Assembly (NCBI GenBank): GCA_002284915.1
Contig: CP015606.1
Span: forward strand, 186,001-250,000
Source of the DNA: Actinobacteria bacterium IMCC26077
GTDB taxonomy: Bacteria; Actinomycetota; Actinomycetes; Nanopelagicales; Nanopelagicaceae
Direction of reading: 5' to 3'
DNA: 64,000 nt
Position numbers and translations under genes: made by a program. Position 1 is the first letter of the stretch, and each line of letters starts with the position of its first letter. Shown here one piece after another: positions 24,406-34,508 of the stretch. Below the pieces are notes generated by a model, which searched no databases, was not told the origin of the DNA, and saw nothing but the letters and a program-made list of their open reading frames with translations.

Positions 24406-25212
24406 TTAACTCCACGGGCGAGCGTCGACGGGATCTTCCCAGCTAGGGATAGGCGCTTGCAGCGGTTCTTTAATCCATAAGAAACGTCCGTTGATTCCAT
24501 CATGCGATGGCGAAACTATTTCAAGGACCAGTTCCATGGCTTTCTTCGGATCATCCCCGCCAGTCTCAGCGACCCAGTTGACCCAACCGGTGTAATCCTG
24601 CCCTACATCCCCCAAAGCAAGTGCTTTTGCTTTGATATCCGCCCACATTTCTGTCTTCACATCGCCTGGATGAATTACGTTCGCCGTAACTCCTGATCCA
24701 GAAATTTCGGCCGCAAGATGACGGGTAAATTGATTGAGTGCAACTTTGGAAGTGCCATACGCGCTATTGAGCGACCCAGGTGGATGAAGTGCTGCTGCAG
24801 AGCTCACGTTGATTACGCGTCCCCACTTCTTTGCCAACATGCCAGGGAGAAAAACTCGCGTCGTAAAATACGGAGCCAGGGTGTCAATCATGATCGTTTT
24901 TGCCCATTGATCAGGATCAGTCTTGTGAATCAAATCAATTGGACCAAAAACTCCTGCCGCATTGACGAGAATCTGCACATCGCCATGGTTTGTTTTTACC
25001 TTGGCTGACAGTGCTTCAACATCTTTATAATCACTGACATCACACTCATAGATAGAGATTCCGTCTGGCATTTCTTTTGCGAGCGACTCAAGCGCTGACT
25101 TACTCCTCGCAACAGCAACAACGTGGTGCCCAGACTTGGCCAATCCCAAAGCAATTTCCCGGCCAAGCCCGCGACTAGCACCAGTTACGATGGCAAGAGT
25201 TTGCGATGCCAT
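24406..25212 (-). CDS. Short-chain dehydrogenase, probable sugar dehydrogenase
   Basis: 268 residues. Cofactor loop TGASRGLGREIA (10-21), NAAG near 87-90, catalytic NVSSAAALHP and YGTSKVALNQFTRHLA, then HPGDVKTEMW. The Arg of TGASRG suggests NADP use. It is the last gene of a five-gene minus-strand operon (permease, binding protein, ATPase, mutarotase, SDR), so it probably oxidises the imported sugar at C1 after mutarotation, as L-rhamnose or L-fucose 1-dehydrogenases do. The lactonase and dehydratase of that pathway are not in the window. Confidence 0.85.
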   Translation of the reverse strand: MASQTLAIVTGASRGLGREIALGLAKSGHHVVAVARSKSALESLAKEMPDGISIYECDVSDYKDVEALSAKVKTNHGDVQILVNAAGVFGPIDLIHKTDPDQWAKTIMIDTLAPYFTTRVFLPGMLAKKWGRVINVSSAAALHPPGSLNSAYGTSKVALNQFTRHLAAEISGSGVTANVIHPGDVKTEMWADIKAKALALGDVGQDYTGWVNWVAETGGDDPKKAMELVLEIVSPSHDGINGRFLWIKEPLQAPIPSWEDPVDARPWS

Positions 25213-25223
25213 GATAACTGTAT

Positions 25224-25550
25224 CTACTTTCTGCCAGCGTTAGTGCGTAAGTTGAAAACCTCACGTACCTCGCTTGAGTCAACAATCCCGTCAGAATTGA
25301 ACTCCATAAGAGGAGCCATGTACTCGCCCCACTTATCGTGAATCTCTGTATGCCATAGGCGATCCCACGCATCAGGATCTGAGATCTCTGAATAGAGGAA
25401 TAGCACGGGGTCATTTTCAAAAATTGTTATCTGAGCGATTCCTTGACGCTCGATTTCCGCTACGAGCTCTGGCCAAATTTCGTCGTGATGGCGCTTGTAT
25501 TCAGCCAATCCGCCTGGCTTCAACTTCATAGTAAATGCTCTCTTAATCAT
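25224..25550 (-). CDS. L-rhamnose mutarotase family protein (RhaM-like, paralogue 2)
   Basis: 108 residues. It follows the canonical RhaM pattern closely: FTMKLKPGGLAEYKRHHDEIWPELVAEI, then LFLYSEISDPDAWDRLWHTE and the C-terminal EVREVFNL. The YxxxH/HDEIWPEL segment is the active-site block. It lies between the sugar ATPase gene and the SDR gene with gaps of 27 and 11 bases, within the operon. Its job would be to speed anomer exchange of the imported sugar, probably L-rhamnose or L-fucose, before oxidation. Confidence 0.9.
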   Translation of the reverse strand: MIKRAFTMKLKPGGLAEYKRHHDEIWPELVAEIERQGIAQITIFENDPVLFLYSEISDPDAWDRLWHTEIHDKWGEYMAPLMEFNSDGIVDSSEVREVFNLRTNAGRK

Positions 25551-25577
25551 TTCTCCCCCTAATGTTGTGATTGTTTT

Positions 25578-27083
25578 TTATTCGTTTATTAACTTGATTA
25601 ACTCTGCCTCGTCTACTTCACTCACTTCTCGCCGAGTTTCGCCATTCTTGATGACATATATCCGGTCACAGAGATTAGTTAATTCTGCGATTTCAGTCGA
25701 GCGAAATAGCACGCCTTTTCCAGAGTCAGCAATCTCCCGAATCAACCGGAAAAGCTCAGATTTTGCCCCTATGTCGACTCCACGAGTGGGATCATCAAGG
25801 AGGACGAGCTTTGGATTGATCTCTAGCCACTTGCCAATGACAACCTTCTGCTGATTTCCACCCGACAGGTTGCCGACCCTGATGTCAACGTGTTCGGTTT
25901 TCACACCGAATCTCTCTACGAGCCGTTTCGCGCGGGTAGCCAAGCCGCTTCTAGTGACAATCGCGGTTCCATGTTTATGACCACCAACTGCCACATGCGA
26001 AAGATTATCGGAGACGCTCCGTTCCATCATGAGCCCTACCCGTTTTCTATCGGCAGGCACCAGTGCGACCTTGTCGCGGACAGAGTTCTGTGGCGAGAGA
26101 GTGGAGCGCTCCTTGCCTTCTAAAAATATTGAACCCCCAGATTTTGGCTTAGCCCCGAATAACGTTTCAAGAAGTTCATCTGCGCCCGATCCAATCAGCC
26201 CAGCAACGCCAACAATTTCGCCTGAGTTCACAGTGAGATTAACATCTTGGATCTGTCCATAATTCTTTAGATTTTTCACTTCAAGAATTGTGGTCGTATT
26301 TGTTGTGATGCTCTGGCTCTTCGCTCCGCTCGAGATTCGAGCTGACTTCTCTTCACCAACAATTCCCGCAATGACTGAAGCACGGTCTAATTCGTTCGTT
26401 GGACGCGAGAAGACCAGTGATCCATTTCGCATCACTGAGATTTGGTTTGCGACAGCGAAGACTTCATCAAGGCGGTGTGAAACATAGAGAACTGTTGTCC
26501 CTTGCGAAGGTAGCTGCCTAACTAATTCAAGCAGGCGATCACTTTCTCGTGCGTTCAATGCGGAGGTTGGTTCATCCAAAATCAGAAGCTTTGGTTTCTC
26601 GATGATAACGCGAGCTAATTCGATGAGCTGCTGGTCAGAGATAGCGAGGTCACCAAGAGTGGCATATAGATCGACATCAAGGCCGATTGACTCAAGAACT
26701 GGCTTGGCAATCTCCTCCATCGGTTTACGCGCGATAAATGGACCGCGTCTAATTTCGCGATCTGGAAAGAGATTTGTTAACACATCTCGATGTTGAAAGA
26801 GGCGAAGTTCTTGGTACATGATGCCAATACCAAGTTTTCGCGCCAACTGAACAGTTATTTCTGGATAGCTGACACCATCGATTGAGATTGAGCCGGAATC
26901 TGGCGTTACTCCGCCAGAGAGAATCTTCATAAAAGTGGATTTCCCGGCGCCATTTTCGCCGACGATTGCATGAACAATGTTCCGTTCAAGATCTAGATTG
27001 AGATTATCTAATGCTTGAACTCCGCCATACCTTTTTGACAGCGAACGAACGGAAATCACTCCTTGAGCGAGGATACTACTCAC
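25578..27083 (-). CDS. Sugar ABC transporter ATP-binding protein (RbsA/MglA type)
   Basis: 501 residues, two ATPase halves as in all CUT2 transporters. First half: Walker A GENGAGKST, signature-like region LAISDQQLIELARV, Walker B LLILDEPTSAL. Second half: degenerate Walker A (VAGLIGSGADELL), signature NLSGGNQQKVVIGKWL and LVLLDDPTRGVD. It powers the permease encoded upstream (28296-29285). CUT2 transporters import pentoses and deoxyhexoses, consistent with the RhaM gene next door. Confidence 0.95.
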   Translation of the reverse strand: MSSILAQGVISVRSLSKRYGGVQALDNLNLDLERNIVHAIVGENGAGKSTFMKILSGGVTPDSGSISIDGVSYPEITVQLARKLGIGIMYQELRLFQHRDVLTNLFPDREIRRGPFIARKPMEEIAKPVLESIGLDVDLYATLGDLAISDQQLIELARVIIEKPKLLILDEPTSALNARESDRLLELVRQLPSQGTTVLYVSHRLDEVFAVANQISVMRNGSLVFSRPTNELDRASVIAGIVGEEKSARISSGAKSQSITTNTTTILEVKNLKNYGQIQDVNLTVNSGEIVGVAGLIGSGADELLETLFGAKPKSGGSIFLEGKERSTLSPQNSVRDKVALVPADRKRVGLMMERSVSDNLSHVAVGGHKHGTAIVTRSGLATRAKRLVERFGVKTEHVDIRVGNLSGGNQQKVVIGKWLEINPKLVLLDDPTRGVDIGAKSELFRLIREIADSGKGVLFRSTEIAELTNLCDRIYVIKNGETRREVSEVDEAELIKLINE

Positions 27084-27139
27084 TTGTGACCCCCGTCCGT
27101 TGCACTATCGATACTTGTTAACTACTTATTAATTGTTGC

Positions 27140-28234
27140 TTAGGCTGATTCATCTGAAACTGGCTTGAGGTTCTTCTTCCAATTCTTGATGTATCCCTTT
27201 ACGACTGGATCGTAATACTTACGAGTCTTCGTCTTTGAAGTTGCCATTGCTTGTAGATCTTTGAAGGTAAGTGCTGGAAGCTTGAATGGCTCAGTAACAG
27301 AAGTCGCTGTGACAACTTCAGTTCCGGCATCAATGAATCCTGGCTTGTTGATTTTGATCTTGTTCTTGATGCTGTCGACCAAGATGTAAACAGGGAGGTA
27401 ACCCTGAATGAATGGAGTCTGACCAAGTGAGATGTGTGCTGAGCCATTAGCAAGTGCTTCAAGGTTTCCAGCGGTTAGGTCATAACCTGCACCAATAGTC
27501 TTGGTGTTGTTTGCTGCCTTGTTAACTTTGCCGATGCTCTCTACATCTGGTGCACAGAGACCGACCATTGCTAGCGCATCTGGGTTAGCAGCGAGCAAAC
27601 CTTGCCATGCGGCAAAGTTAGCTGCAGCGTCAACCTTCACATCAGAAGGTCCAACAACTGTTACGCCCGCAGCCTTCTTCAAGCTCTCAAGAACACCCGC
27701 TTGGCGGTTCTCAAGTACTGGGAATCCTGGATAGCAGTTACCAACGATAACTTTGCCCTTTGCAGCGGTGCCACCAATCTTGTCGAGAACCATCTTGCCG
27801 AGGATACGGCCAGATTGTGTTGACTTCTCGCCAACGTATGGTGCGTTTACGCCTTCACCAAGTCCGTTGAATTGAACGATCGGAATACCTGATTTGATAA
27901 CAGCATTCAAGCCGTTAACCATGGAGGCTGAAGGAACTGATGTTGCAATTCCATCGACGCCTGCTGCAGCAAGGTTCTGTACTGCTGTGAGTTGAGCATC
28001 GCCTTCGGCGCCTGCTGGACCAGTTACCTTGATGTTTACACCGAGATCTTTAGCAGCCATCTTGGCAGCATCAATAATCTGTTGAATAAATGGGTTACCA
28101 ACAACGTGGACCACAAAACCGATAGTGAGCTTCTTCTCTTTAGCCTGTGCTGGAGAAGCAACACCACCTGCAGTGAGGGCCATCGTCGCGGCAAGTGCGA
28201 GAGCACCAACGCGAGCTTTACGGCTCTTCATCAT
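27140..28234 (-). CDS. Sugar-binding protein of CUT2 ABC transporter (RbsB type)
   Basis: 364 residues. The signal peptide is RKARVGALALAATMALTAGG...AQA. The periplasmic-binding fold is clear from KLTIGFVVHVVGNPFIQQIIDAAKMAAKDLG, AVQNLAAAGVDGIATSVPSA and GIPIVQFNGLGEG. The start has AAGGAAGG upstream. It sits between the permease and ATPase genes. Cargo cannot be read directly; a deoxyhexose is inferred from the mutarotase gene. Confidence 0.93.
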   Translation of the reverse strand: MMKSRKARVGALALAATMALTAGGVASPAQAKEKKLTIGFVVHVVGNPFIQQIIDAAKMAAKDLGVNIKVTGPAGAEGDAQLTAVQNLAAAGVDGIATSVPSASMVNGLNAVIKSGIPIVQFNGLGEGVNAPYVGEKSTQSGRILGKMVLDKIGGTAAKGKVIVGNCYPGFPVLENRQAGVLESLKKAAGVTVVGPSDVKVDAAANFAAWQGLLAANPDALAMVGLCAPDVESIGKVNKAANNTKTIGAGYDLTAGNLEALANGSAHISLGQTPFIQGYLPVYILVDSIKNKIKINKPGFIDAGTEVVTATSVTEPFKLPALTFKDLQAMATSKTKTRKYYDPVVKGYIKNWKKNLKPVSDESA

Positions 28235-28295
28235 GTCTATACCTTCCTTAGTTTATTCAACTGATGTCCCCCGTGGACAGAGTTGAAATCCATTA

Positions 28296-29285
28296 TTAAC
28301 TTGCTCGCTTCTTGCGAACACGGACCACTTGATCGACACCAATTGCAAAGAGAATGACGAGGCCCGTTACTAATGTGCCCCATACCGCGTCAATTCCAAT
28401 GAAGACAACGCCAACTCCAATGACACCAACGATCATTGCGCCAATGAGTGAACCCCAAATAGTTCCTGCACCTCCAGATAACGGAGTGCCACCGATAATT
28501 GCAGCGGCAACGACAGGAAGGAGCATCTGACCGCCAGTGCTTGGATCGACCGCACCGCGAAAACCTAAAAAGAGGACGCCACCAACACCCGAGACTGCAC
28601 CCATCAACGCACAGACTTGAATTTTGATCTTCTTTGTCGGAATACCTGCTAGTCGAGCGGCTTCAGGATTGCTTCCTATAGCGAGGATGCGATAACCAAA
28701 TCTGGTCTTATGTAAAAGTAAATGCAGACCAATAAAACATAGAACTACAAAAATCAAAATGATTGGGACTGGAGTATCTATCGAGCCACCTAGCGCTCTG
28801 AAAAAAACATGTTGGGTAATGCGCTCATCTGTGGGAACTACTGAACCCGAGTTATTAGAGATAAGTGAGACACCTTGAAAAACAGAGGCAGTTCCCAGAG
28901 TGACAATAATCAGAGGTAACCTCATAAAAACTGTTAAGACTCCATTCAGCGCTCCCATAGCAGTTCCTGCAGCAACGCCAATCACAATGCCCACCCATAC
29001 TGGAGCTCCTGCGATCATGGAGATACCAGCAAGTACTGCAGAGAGATTAAGAATCCAGCCGAAGGAGAGATCAATCTCGCCCATTGATAATAGGAAGACA
29101 ATGCAACCTGCTAGTAGCGCTGCAATCGCATAGCTAGCCGCAAGATTCAAAAGATTTGTTGGCTTGAGAAATGTTGGGCGGAGCGCTCCCACTATTCCAA
29201 TTAGGACAATTAGTGCGACGAGCACGCTCGTCTCTTCGGGTAACTTGAATTTTCTAGATCCTTGAGCGGCTCCTGAATTAGTCAC
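28296..29285 (-). CDS. Sugar ABC transporter permease (RbsC type)
   Basis: 329 residues from GTG at 29285, which has AGGAGGGG about 10 bases upstream; a start at 29348 would add an odd polar 21-residue leader. About nine helices with the family blocks LLNLAASYAIAALLAGCIVFLLSMGEIDLSFG, GALNGVLTVFMRLPLIIVTLGT and RILAIGSNPEAARLAGIPTKKIK. It is the first gene of the sugar operon; the palindrome at 29374-29393 lies 89 bases upstream. Confidence 0.93.
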   Translation of the reverse strand: MTNSGAAQGSRKFKLPEETSVLVALIVLIGIVGALRPTFLKPTNLLNLAASYAIAALLAGCIVFLLSMGEIDLSFGWILNLSAVLAGISMIAGAPVWVGIVIGVAAGTAMGALNGVLTVFMRLPLIIVTLGTASVFQGVSLISNNSGSVVPTDERITQHVFFRALGGSIDTPVPIILIFVVLCFIGLHLLLHKTRFGYRILAIGSNPEAARLAGIPTKKIKIQVCALMGAVSGVGGVLFLGFRGAVDPSTGGQMLLPVVAAAIIGGTPLSGGAGTIWGSLIGAMIVGVIGVGVVFIGIDAVWGTLVTGLVILFAIGVDQVVRVRKKRAS

Positions 29286-29373
29286 CGAAAGTCCCCCCTC
29301 CTGCAGTCTGGAATCAATTCCAGCCGGACGGGTAAAGGAAACTCCCACCTCTAACCAGTGTCAATAGATATCC

Positions 29374-29393
29374 AAATAACAGTTCTGTTATTT
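29374..29393. promoter_or_regulatory. Palindrome upstream of CUT2 sugar operon
   Basis: AAATAACAG, TT, CTGTTATTT: perfect 9-base arms. The right half matches that of the palindrome at 15007-15026 near the first sugar transporter, pointing to a common regulator. Confidence 0.5.
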
Positions 29394-29448
29394 CTGGAAA
29401 TGGTTTGGGTTCCAGGAATAGGACCCGTTTTCAGAATAGACGAACGTC

Positions 29449-30492
29449 CTAGAACTCTTTTGCCACTAGTTCAGCAATCTGCGCAGTGTTGAGCGCAGCG
29501 CCTTTTCGAAGGTTATCGCCACAGACGAAGAAATCCAATGAATGTGGGTCATCGATGCTCGCACGAACGCGACCCACCCACGTTGGATCAGTTCCCACGA
29601 CATCAGCAGGAGTTGGAAACTCCTTCTTCTCTGGGTTGTCTACAAGATTTACGCCAGGCGCGCTCTTCAAGATCGATTGTGCACCTTCGCGAGTGACCTG
29701 CTTGTCAAAAACAGCGTGCACAGCAAGTGAGTGTGTAGTAATCACAGGCACACGCACACAGGTTGCAGAAACACGGAGGTCTGCGATGCCAAGAATCTTT
29801 CGGGATTCATTTCGAACTTTCAGCTCTTCGCTGGTGTAACCCTCATCCTTGAGCGAACCTGCCCATGGGATGACATTCATCGCTAGTGGCGCCGGGAATG
29901 GCCCAAGATCAGAAATCGCCTTGCGGACATCACCCGCAACAGAACCTAAATTCTTGCCCGCGACTTCGCTCAGCTGCGCGTGCAACGTATCAATGCCCGA
30001 TTGACCAGCACCTGATGCTGCTTGATAAGACGCAACTATCAATTCTTTTACGTTGTACTCGCGATGAAGAGCACCAACAGCAACAATCATCGAAAGGGTT
30101 GTGCAATTTGGATTCGAGATGATGCCCTTGGGTCGCTTCTTGATATCCCCCGGATTAACCTCAGGAACAACAAGCGGGACATCTTTATCCATTCGGAAGG
30201 CGCCCGAGTTATCAACGACAACCGCGCCGCGTGCCGCTGCAATTGGCCCCCACTCCGCAGAGACCTCATCAGGAACATCGAACATCGCGACATCTACGCC
30301 ATCAAAGGCCTCTGGAGTGAGCGCAATAACAGTGAGCTCTTCTCCCCTGCACATCAATTTCTTTCCAGCGCTCCGAGCCGATGCGATGAGGCGAATCTCG
30401 CCCCAGACATTCTCGCGTGTGCTCAAAATATCGAGCATGACAGTGCCGACAGCGCCCGTTGCGCCAACTACAGCAAGCGTTGGTTTATTCAT
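29449..30492 (-). CDS. asd: Aspartate-semialdehyde dehydrogenase
   Basis: 347 residues. NADP-binding [10 protein letters not shown] at 10-19, catalytic Cys in [11 protein letters not shown] (about 128-138), then [11 protein letters not shown] and the substrate Arg in RVPVITTHS. It reduces aspartyl phosphate to aspartate semialdehyde for lysine, methionine, threonine and cell-wall diaminopimelate. It overlaps lysC by 4 bases (ATGA), the usual actinobacterial lysC-asd operon. Confidence 0.97.
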   Translation of the reverse strand: MNKPTLAVVGATGAVGTVMLDILSTRENVWGEIRLIASARSAGKKLMCRGEELTVIALTPEAFDGVDVAMFDVPDEVSAEWGPIAAARGAVVVDNSGAFRMDKDVPLVVPEVNPGDIKKRPKGIISNPNCTTLSMIVAVGALHREYNVKELIVASYQAASGAGQSGIDTLHAQLSEVAGKNLGSVAGDVRKAISDLGPFPAPLAMNVIPWAGSLKDEGYTSEELKVRNESRKILGIADLRVSATCVRVPVITTHSLAVHAVFDKQVTREGAQSILKSAPGVNLVDNPEKKEFPTPADVVGTDPTWVGRVRASIDDPHSLDFFVCGDNLRKGAALNTAQIAELVAKEF

Positions 30493-31760
30493 CGGCCGGT
30501 ACCCCCGTAGACAACTGCCTCAGCTGCATCAGAATCCAAATCAAAGGCTGTGTGTGATGCCCGTACCGCCTTATCAAGATCAGATGCGCGACAGACGATA
30601 GAAATGCGGATTTCTGATGTCGAAATCATCTCAATGTTGACCCCGGCTTCAGAGAGGGCGGCAAAGAAAGTCGCTGTAACTCCGGGGTGCGAGCGCATTC
30701 CCGCGCCAATGAGGGAAAGTTTGCCGATTTGGTCATCATATTGAATCGACGCAAACCCAACTTCGCCTTGAATCTTATTAAGGACGGCAATCGCCTTTTC
30801 GCCCTCAGCTTTCGGCAAGGTGAAGGAGATATCAGTTAGCCCAGTCGCTGCGGCAGAAACATTCTGCACAATCATGTCGATGTTAACATCAACATCGGCG
30901 ATTGATTGGAAGATGCGAGCTGCAACTCCAGTGCGATCTGGTACACCAACAATGGTGATCTTCGCTTCACTACGATCGTGTGCGATTCCTGAAATTATTG
31001 CCTGCTCCATGCCATCTCCTTCTGGACGATCTTTGACAACCCATGTTCCTTCATTCCCGCTAAAAGAAGAGCGAACATGAATTGGTAAATCAAAACGACG
31101 TGCATACTCCACGCAGCGAAGGTGGAGCACTTTGGCGCCACTCGCTGCAAGTTCTAACATCTCTTCATAGGTAATACTCTTCAACTTCCGCGCAGATGGC
31201 ACAACACGTGGATCTGCAGAGAAGACGCCATCGACATCGGTGTAAATCTCACAAACATCAGCATCGAGCGCAGCGGCGAGCGCAACAGCAGTTGTATCCG
31301 AACCGCCACGACCTAACGTGGTGACATCTTTCGTATCTTGGCTGATTCCTTGAAAACCCGCGACGATTGCAATCGCACCCTCTTTGAGCGCATCAACTAT
31401 TCGACCTGGCGTGACATCGATGATGCGCGCTTTACCGTGGACCGAGTCAGTAATGACACCTGCTTGGCTGCCGGTAAAAGAACGAGCTTCATGGCCGAGA
31501 TTTCCGATCGCCATCGCAAGAAGCGCCATCGAGATTCGTTCGCCAGAGGTGAGGAGCATGTCGAGCTCGCGACCGGTTGGCATTGGCGTGATTTGTTTGG
31601 CTAGATCGATCAATTCATCAGTGGTATCGCCCATAGCGCTGACCACGACGACGACATCGTTGCCTGCCTTCTTCGTGGCGACGATCCGGGCGGCGACCCG
31701 CTTCATCCCCTCAGCATCGGCCACCGAGGAGCCGCCGAATTTCTGCACGATAAGAGCCAT
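30489..31760 (-). CDS. lysC: Aspartate kinase
   Basis: 423 residues from ATG at 31760, matching the canonical start [17 protein letters not shown]. The kinase domain shows [25 protein letters not shown] and [18 protein letters not shown]; two ACT domains follow (about 265-423) with [17 protein letters not shown] and [19 protein letters not shown], the site of feedback control by lysine and threonine in actinobacteria. The internal start for a separate beta subunit, known from Corynebacterium, would fall near residue 250 but is not shown here. Confidence 0.97.
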   Translation of the reverse strand: MALIVQKFGGSSVADAEGMKRVAARIVATKKAGNDVVVVVSAMGDTTDELIDLAKQITPMPTGRELDMLLTSGERISMALLAMAIGNLGHEARSFTGSQAGVITDSVHGKARIIDVTPGRIVDALKEGAIAIVAGFQGISQDTKDVTTLGRGGSDTTAVALAAALDADVCEIYTDVDGVFSADPRVVPSARKLKSITYEEMLELAASGAKVLHLRCVEYARRFDLPIHVRSSFSGNEGTWVVKDRPEGDGMEQAIISGIAHDRSEAKITIVGVPDRTGVAARIFQSIADVDVNIDMIVQNVSAAATGLTDISFTLPKAEGEKAIAVLNKIQGEVGFASIQYDDQIGKLSLIGAGMRSHPGVTATFFAALSEAGVNIEMISTSEIRISIVCRASDLDKAVRASHTAFDLDSDAAEAVVYGGTGR

Positions 31761-31844
31761 GGGAGAACTTTCGCAGGGGAGAGAGCCCTCAGCCAAAAAT
31801 ATCTCAGGATATGAGACACTATCCGTCTTACATAATGAGAAAAA

Positions 31845-32441
31845 CTACTGAATCGTTCGCCGACCCTCAAAAGCGCGCCCCAACGTGACCTCATCGGCAT
31901 ATTCAAGGTCGCCACCCACAGGTAGTCCGCTCGCCAGACGGGTGACGGTGAGTCCGAGCGGTTTGATGAGCCGGGCAAGGTAGGTGGCGGTCGCCTCCCC
32001 TTCGAGGTTGGGGTCGGTCGCCAGGATCACCTCAGTGACTGCGCCATCTGCCAGGCGAGTCATCAACTCTTTAATCCGTAAATTCTCTGGGCCGATTCCT
32101 TCAATCGGACTGATGGCGCCACCAAGGACGTGATAGCGACCGCGGAACTCTCGGGTCTTTTCGATAGCTTGCACATCTTTGCTCTCTTCGACAACGCAGA
32201 TGGCATGCAGCTCACGTTTGGGATCGCGACAGATGCGACACTGCACATCTTCCGAGACGTTTCCGCAAATCTCACAGAACTTCACGCGCTCCTTAACTTC
32301 ACGAATTGCTTCGACAAGGCGCTGAATATCAACAGACTCACTCTGCAGAATATGGAAAGCGATTCGCTGGGCACTCTTCGGACCAACTCCAGGGAGTCGG
32401 CCAAGCTCATCGATAAGTTCTTGAATCGCACCTTCGTACAT
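31845..32441 (-). CDS. recR: Recombination protein RecR
   Basis: 198 residues. HhH region [22 protein letters not shown] near 8-29, the four-Cys zinc finger [16 protein letters not shown] at 57-72, then a Toprim domain with [16 protein letters not shown] and [16 protein letters not shown]. RecR with RecO/RecF loads RecA at gaps. It is adjacent to dnaX on the same strand (11-base gap), a widely conserved pairing. Confidence 0.98.
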   Translation of the reverse strand: MYEGAIQELIDELGRLPGVGPKSAQRIAFHILQSESVDIQRLVEAIREVKERVKFCEICGNVSEDVQCRICRDPKRELHAICVVEESKDVQAIEKTREFRGRYHVLGGAISPIEGIGPENLRIKELMTRLADGAVTEVILATDPNLEGEATATYLARLIKPLGLTVTRLASGLPVGGDLEYADEVTLGRAFEGRRTIQ

Positions 32442-32452
32442 TGAGCGCTCGC

Positions 32453-34204
32453 CTACTCTTTAGGAGATTCGCTGATGACTTTAGCGCCAAGCTCTTTTGC
32501 TAAGAGCGCTGCTCCGCTAAGTGAATTGAGATCAGTGGAATTCTCAACCGATTCCTCAACTGGTGCCGCTGCTGCTGGAGCGCTTGCCGTTGGATTAACG
32601 GATGGATCGATAATGACCTCAATCTTTCGATCAAGACCAACGACTTCAATAAACGCTTCACGCAAGATCTCATCGCTACTTGAGCGTAAAAATGAGTCAC
32701 GTGCACCGACATTGACCATAGCAATCGTGATTGCGCTCTCGTCAACAGTTGCCAATGTTGCACTCGCGCTTAAGAGAGTCCAGGTTAAGCGACGGCGACC
32801 TTTAACATTCTCAATCACATTGGGCCAGAGCCGACGAAGACCAACGACATCGATGCTATCGATTTTTGCTGCGGGAGCTTTCGGTGTTGGCGCTGCTTTT
32901 GGTTCTGGTGCTTTTACTGATGCCGGTGTTGGTGCTTTTGCTTTCACTTCACCTTTCGGCGGCGCAGGAGGTGCCGCTGATGGAACAGCTGGTGTTGCAA
33001 CCGAGGCAACTGCAATGCCGTTATTACGTTCGAGCCGCTCGATCCGAGCCAAGAGCGCCTCGTCACCAGTAGTTGGAATGAGCAGGCGGGCTGCGGTGAA
33101 TTCGAGGATTAGCCGTGGGGCAGTGGCGCCCCGCATCTGGTTGAGCCCATCTGAGACCACCTGGGCTCCATGGGTAAGGGCGTTATTTCCTAGACGAGAG
33201 CTCTGGGCGCGCATCCGCTCGAGTTGATCATCGGGGAGCTGTCGAAATAATGAGTGTGCGGTGTGATCATCGCTTGTTACCGCGCTGAGCACGATGAGAT
33301 CACGAATTCGCTCAAGGAGATCTTGCGCAAATCGTCGAGGGTCATGTCCGGAATCGATGACGCGATCGATAGTTGTAAAGATTGCTTGAGCATCATGTGC
33401 GGCGAGCGCATCAATAACATCATCAAGTAGCGCGCCGTCAGTAAATCCAAGAAGTTGCAACGCAATCTCGTAGCTGACGCCCTCTTCACCAGCGCCAGCA
33501 AGAAGTTGGCCAAGGACCGAGAGCGAATCACGAACGGAACCGCCACCGGCGCGAACCACCATCGGGATCACACCTTTAGCAACCTGCACATTCTCTTGAT
33601 GACAAATCTTCGTCAGGTGTTCACCAAGAAGCGCTGGCGCAACCAAGCGGAATGGGTAGTGGTGAGTTCGCGAGCGAATGGTTGCGATTAATTTATCGGG
33701 CTCAGTCGTTGCAAAGATGAAAAGGACATGCGGTGGTGGTTCTTCGACAACCTTGAGAAGTGCATTCGCGGCACCTGGCCCAAGTTGGTGTGCTTCATCA
33801 ATAATGTAGATCTTGTATTTACTTTGCACTGGCGAGAAGAATGCTTTATCTCGAAGGTCGCGCGCATCATCAACGAGGCCATGTGTTGCCGCATCGAGTT
33901 CAATGACATCGATTGAGCCTGGCCCCATCGGCGCCAAATCGCGACATGATTGACATTGACCGCATGGATTAGGTGTTGGTCCCTGCTCGCAATTAAGGCT
34001 CCGCGCCATGATCCGCGCACTGGAGGTCTTGCCACAGCCACGTGGGCCGGAGAAGAGATAGGCGTGATGGACCTGGCCTGAAGCGAGCGCATTGGTCAGC
34101 GGGGTAACGACGTGATCTTGGCCAATGACATCGCTAAACCGCCCAGGGCGATATTTGCGATAGAGCGCAATCGGCCCCTGACCTGGCGCTACCTCTGAAA
34201 CCAT
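32453..34204 (-). CDS. dnaX: DNA polymerase III subunit gamma/tau
   Basis: 583 residues. Clamp-loader AAA+ module: [19 protein letters not shown], Walker [11 protein letters not shown], zinc Cys set (CEQG...PCGQCQSC), Walker B region [11 protein letters not shown] and [15 protein letters not shown]. After about residue 370 comes a low-complexity Ala/Pro/Lys linker and a tau-like C-terminal domain ([23 protein letters not shown]). No A-rich slippage site was seen that would yield a separate gamma form. The SRP RNA gene is just upstream. Confidence 0.98.
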   Translation of the reverse strand: MVSEVAPGQGPIALYRKYRPGRFSDVIGQDHVVTPLTNALASGQVHHAYLFSGPRGCGKTSSARIMARSLNCEQGPTPNPCGQCQSCRDLAPMGPGSIDVIELDAATHGLVDDARDLRDKAFFSPVQSKYKIYIIDEAHQLGPGAANALLKVVEEPPPHVLFIFATTEPDKLIATIRSRTHHYPFRLVAPALLGEHLTKICHQENVQVAKGVIPMVVRAGGGSVRDSLSVLGQLLAGAGEEGVSYEIALQLLGFTDGALLDDVIDALAAHDAQAIFTTIDRVIDSGHDPRRFAQDLLERIRDLIVLSAVTSDDHTAHSLFRQLPDDQLERMRAQSSRLGNNALTHGAQVVSDGLNQMRGATAPRLILEFTAARLLIPTTGDEALLARIERLERNNGIAVASVATPAVPSAAPPAPPKGEVKAKAPTPASVKAPEPKAAPTPKAPAAKIDSIDVVGLRRLWPNVIENVKGRRRLTWTLLSASATLATVDESAITIAMVNVGARDSFLRSSSDEILREAFIEVVGLDRKIEVIIDPSVNPTASAPAAAAPVEESVENSTDLNSLSGAALLAKELGAKVISESPKE

Positions 34205-34223
34205 ATGGCGAGCCTAACTGTGA

Positions 34224-34323
34224 GGACCCCCCGCACACCCATTAGAGCGCACCTACCCTTGCTGCCTTCCAGCCCTGGGGGAGTTCAGCACGATAACGCC
34301 ATGCGGGGGGTCAGGAGCAATCA
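34224..34323 (-). ncRNA. ffs: SRP RNA, small bacterial type (4.5S)
   Basis: On the minus strand the ends GACCCCCCGCA and TGCGGGGGGTC pair to close a long hairpin, and the domain IV tip contains GGCTGGAAGGCAGCAAGGG, close to the conserved GGAAG...AGCA asymmetric loops that bind Ffh. Length is about 100 bases with no Alu domain. It lies 20 bases upstream of dnaX, the usual place. Exact ends are uncertain by a few bases. Confidence 0.93.
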
Positions 34324-34366
34324 TAGTGACCGAGTATCTTTGACCCTGCAGCCTAAAAATCTGCAT

Positions 34367-34451
34367 GGAGGATTCGCATAGCGGCCGAGTGCGCACGCTT
34401 GGAAAGCGTGTAAGGGGAAACCCTTCAAGAGTTCAAATCTCTTATCCTCCG
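34367..34451 (+). tRNA. tRNA-Ser (GGA)
   Basis: Acceptor GGAGGAT/ATCCTCC, anticodon stem CACGC/GCGTG with loop TTGGAAA giving GGA, long class II variable arm (AAGGGGAAACCCTT), T loop TTCAAAT and discriminator G. CCA is not encoded. Confidence 0.97.
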
Positions 34452-34508
34452 CGGAAATTTCTCTACTATATATAGGTATCAGATTCAGATTTAGAGAGAG
34501 CGGTAGTC

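Noticed and set aside
31384-31851. 155-codon frame opposite lysC
   Set aside because: Antisense shadow of aspartate kinase; no ribosome site, no family match.
32475-33227. 250-codon open frame on the plus strand opposite dnaX
   Set aside because: It is antisense to the well-supported dnaX frame, in register with its Ala/Pro-rich codons, and encodes an improbable Ser/Ala-rich product.
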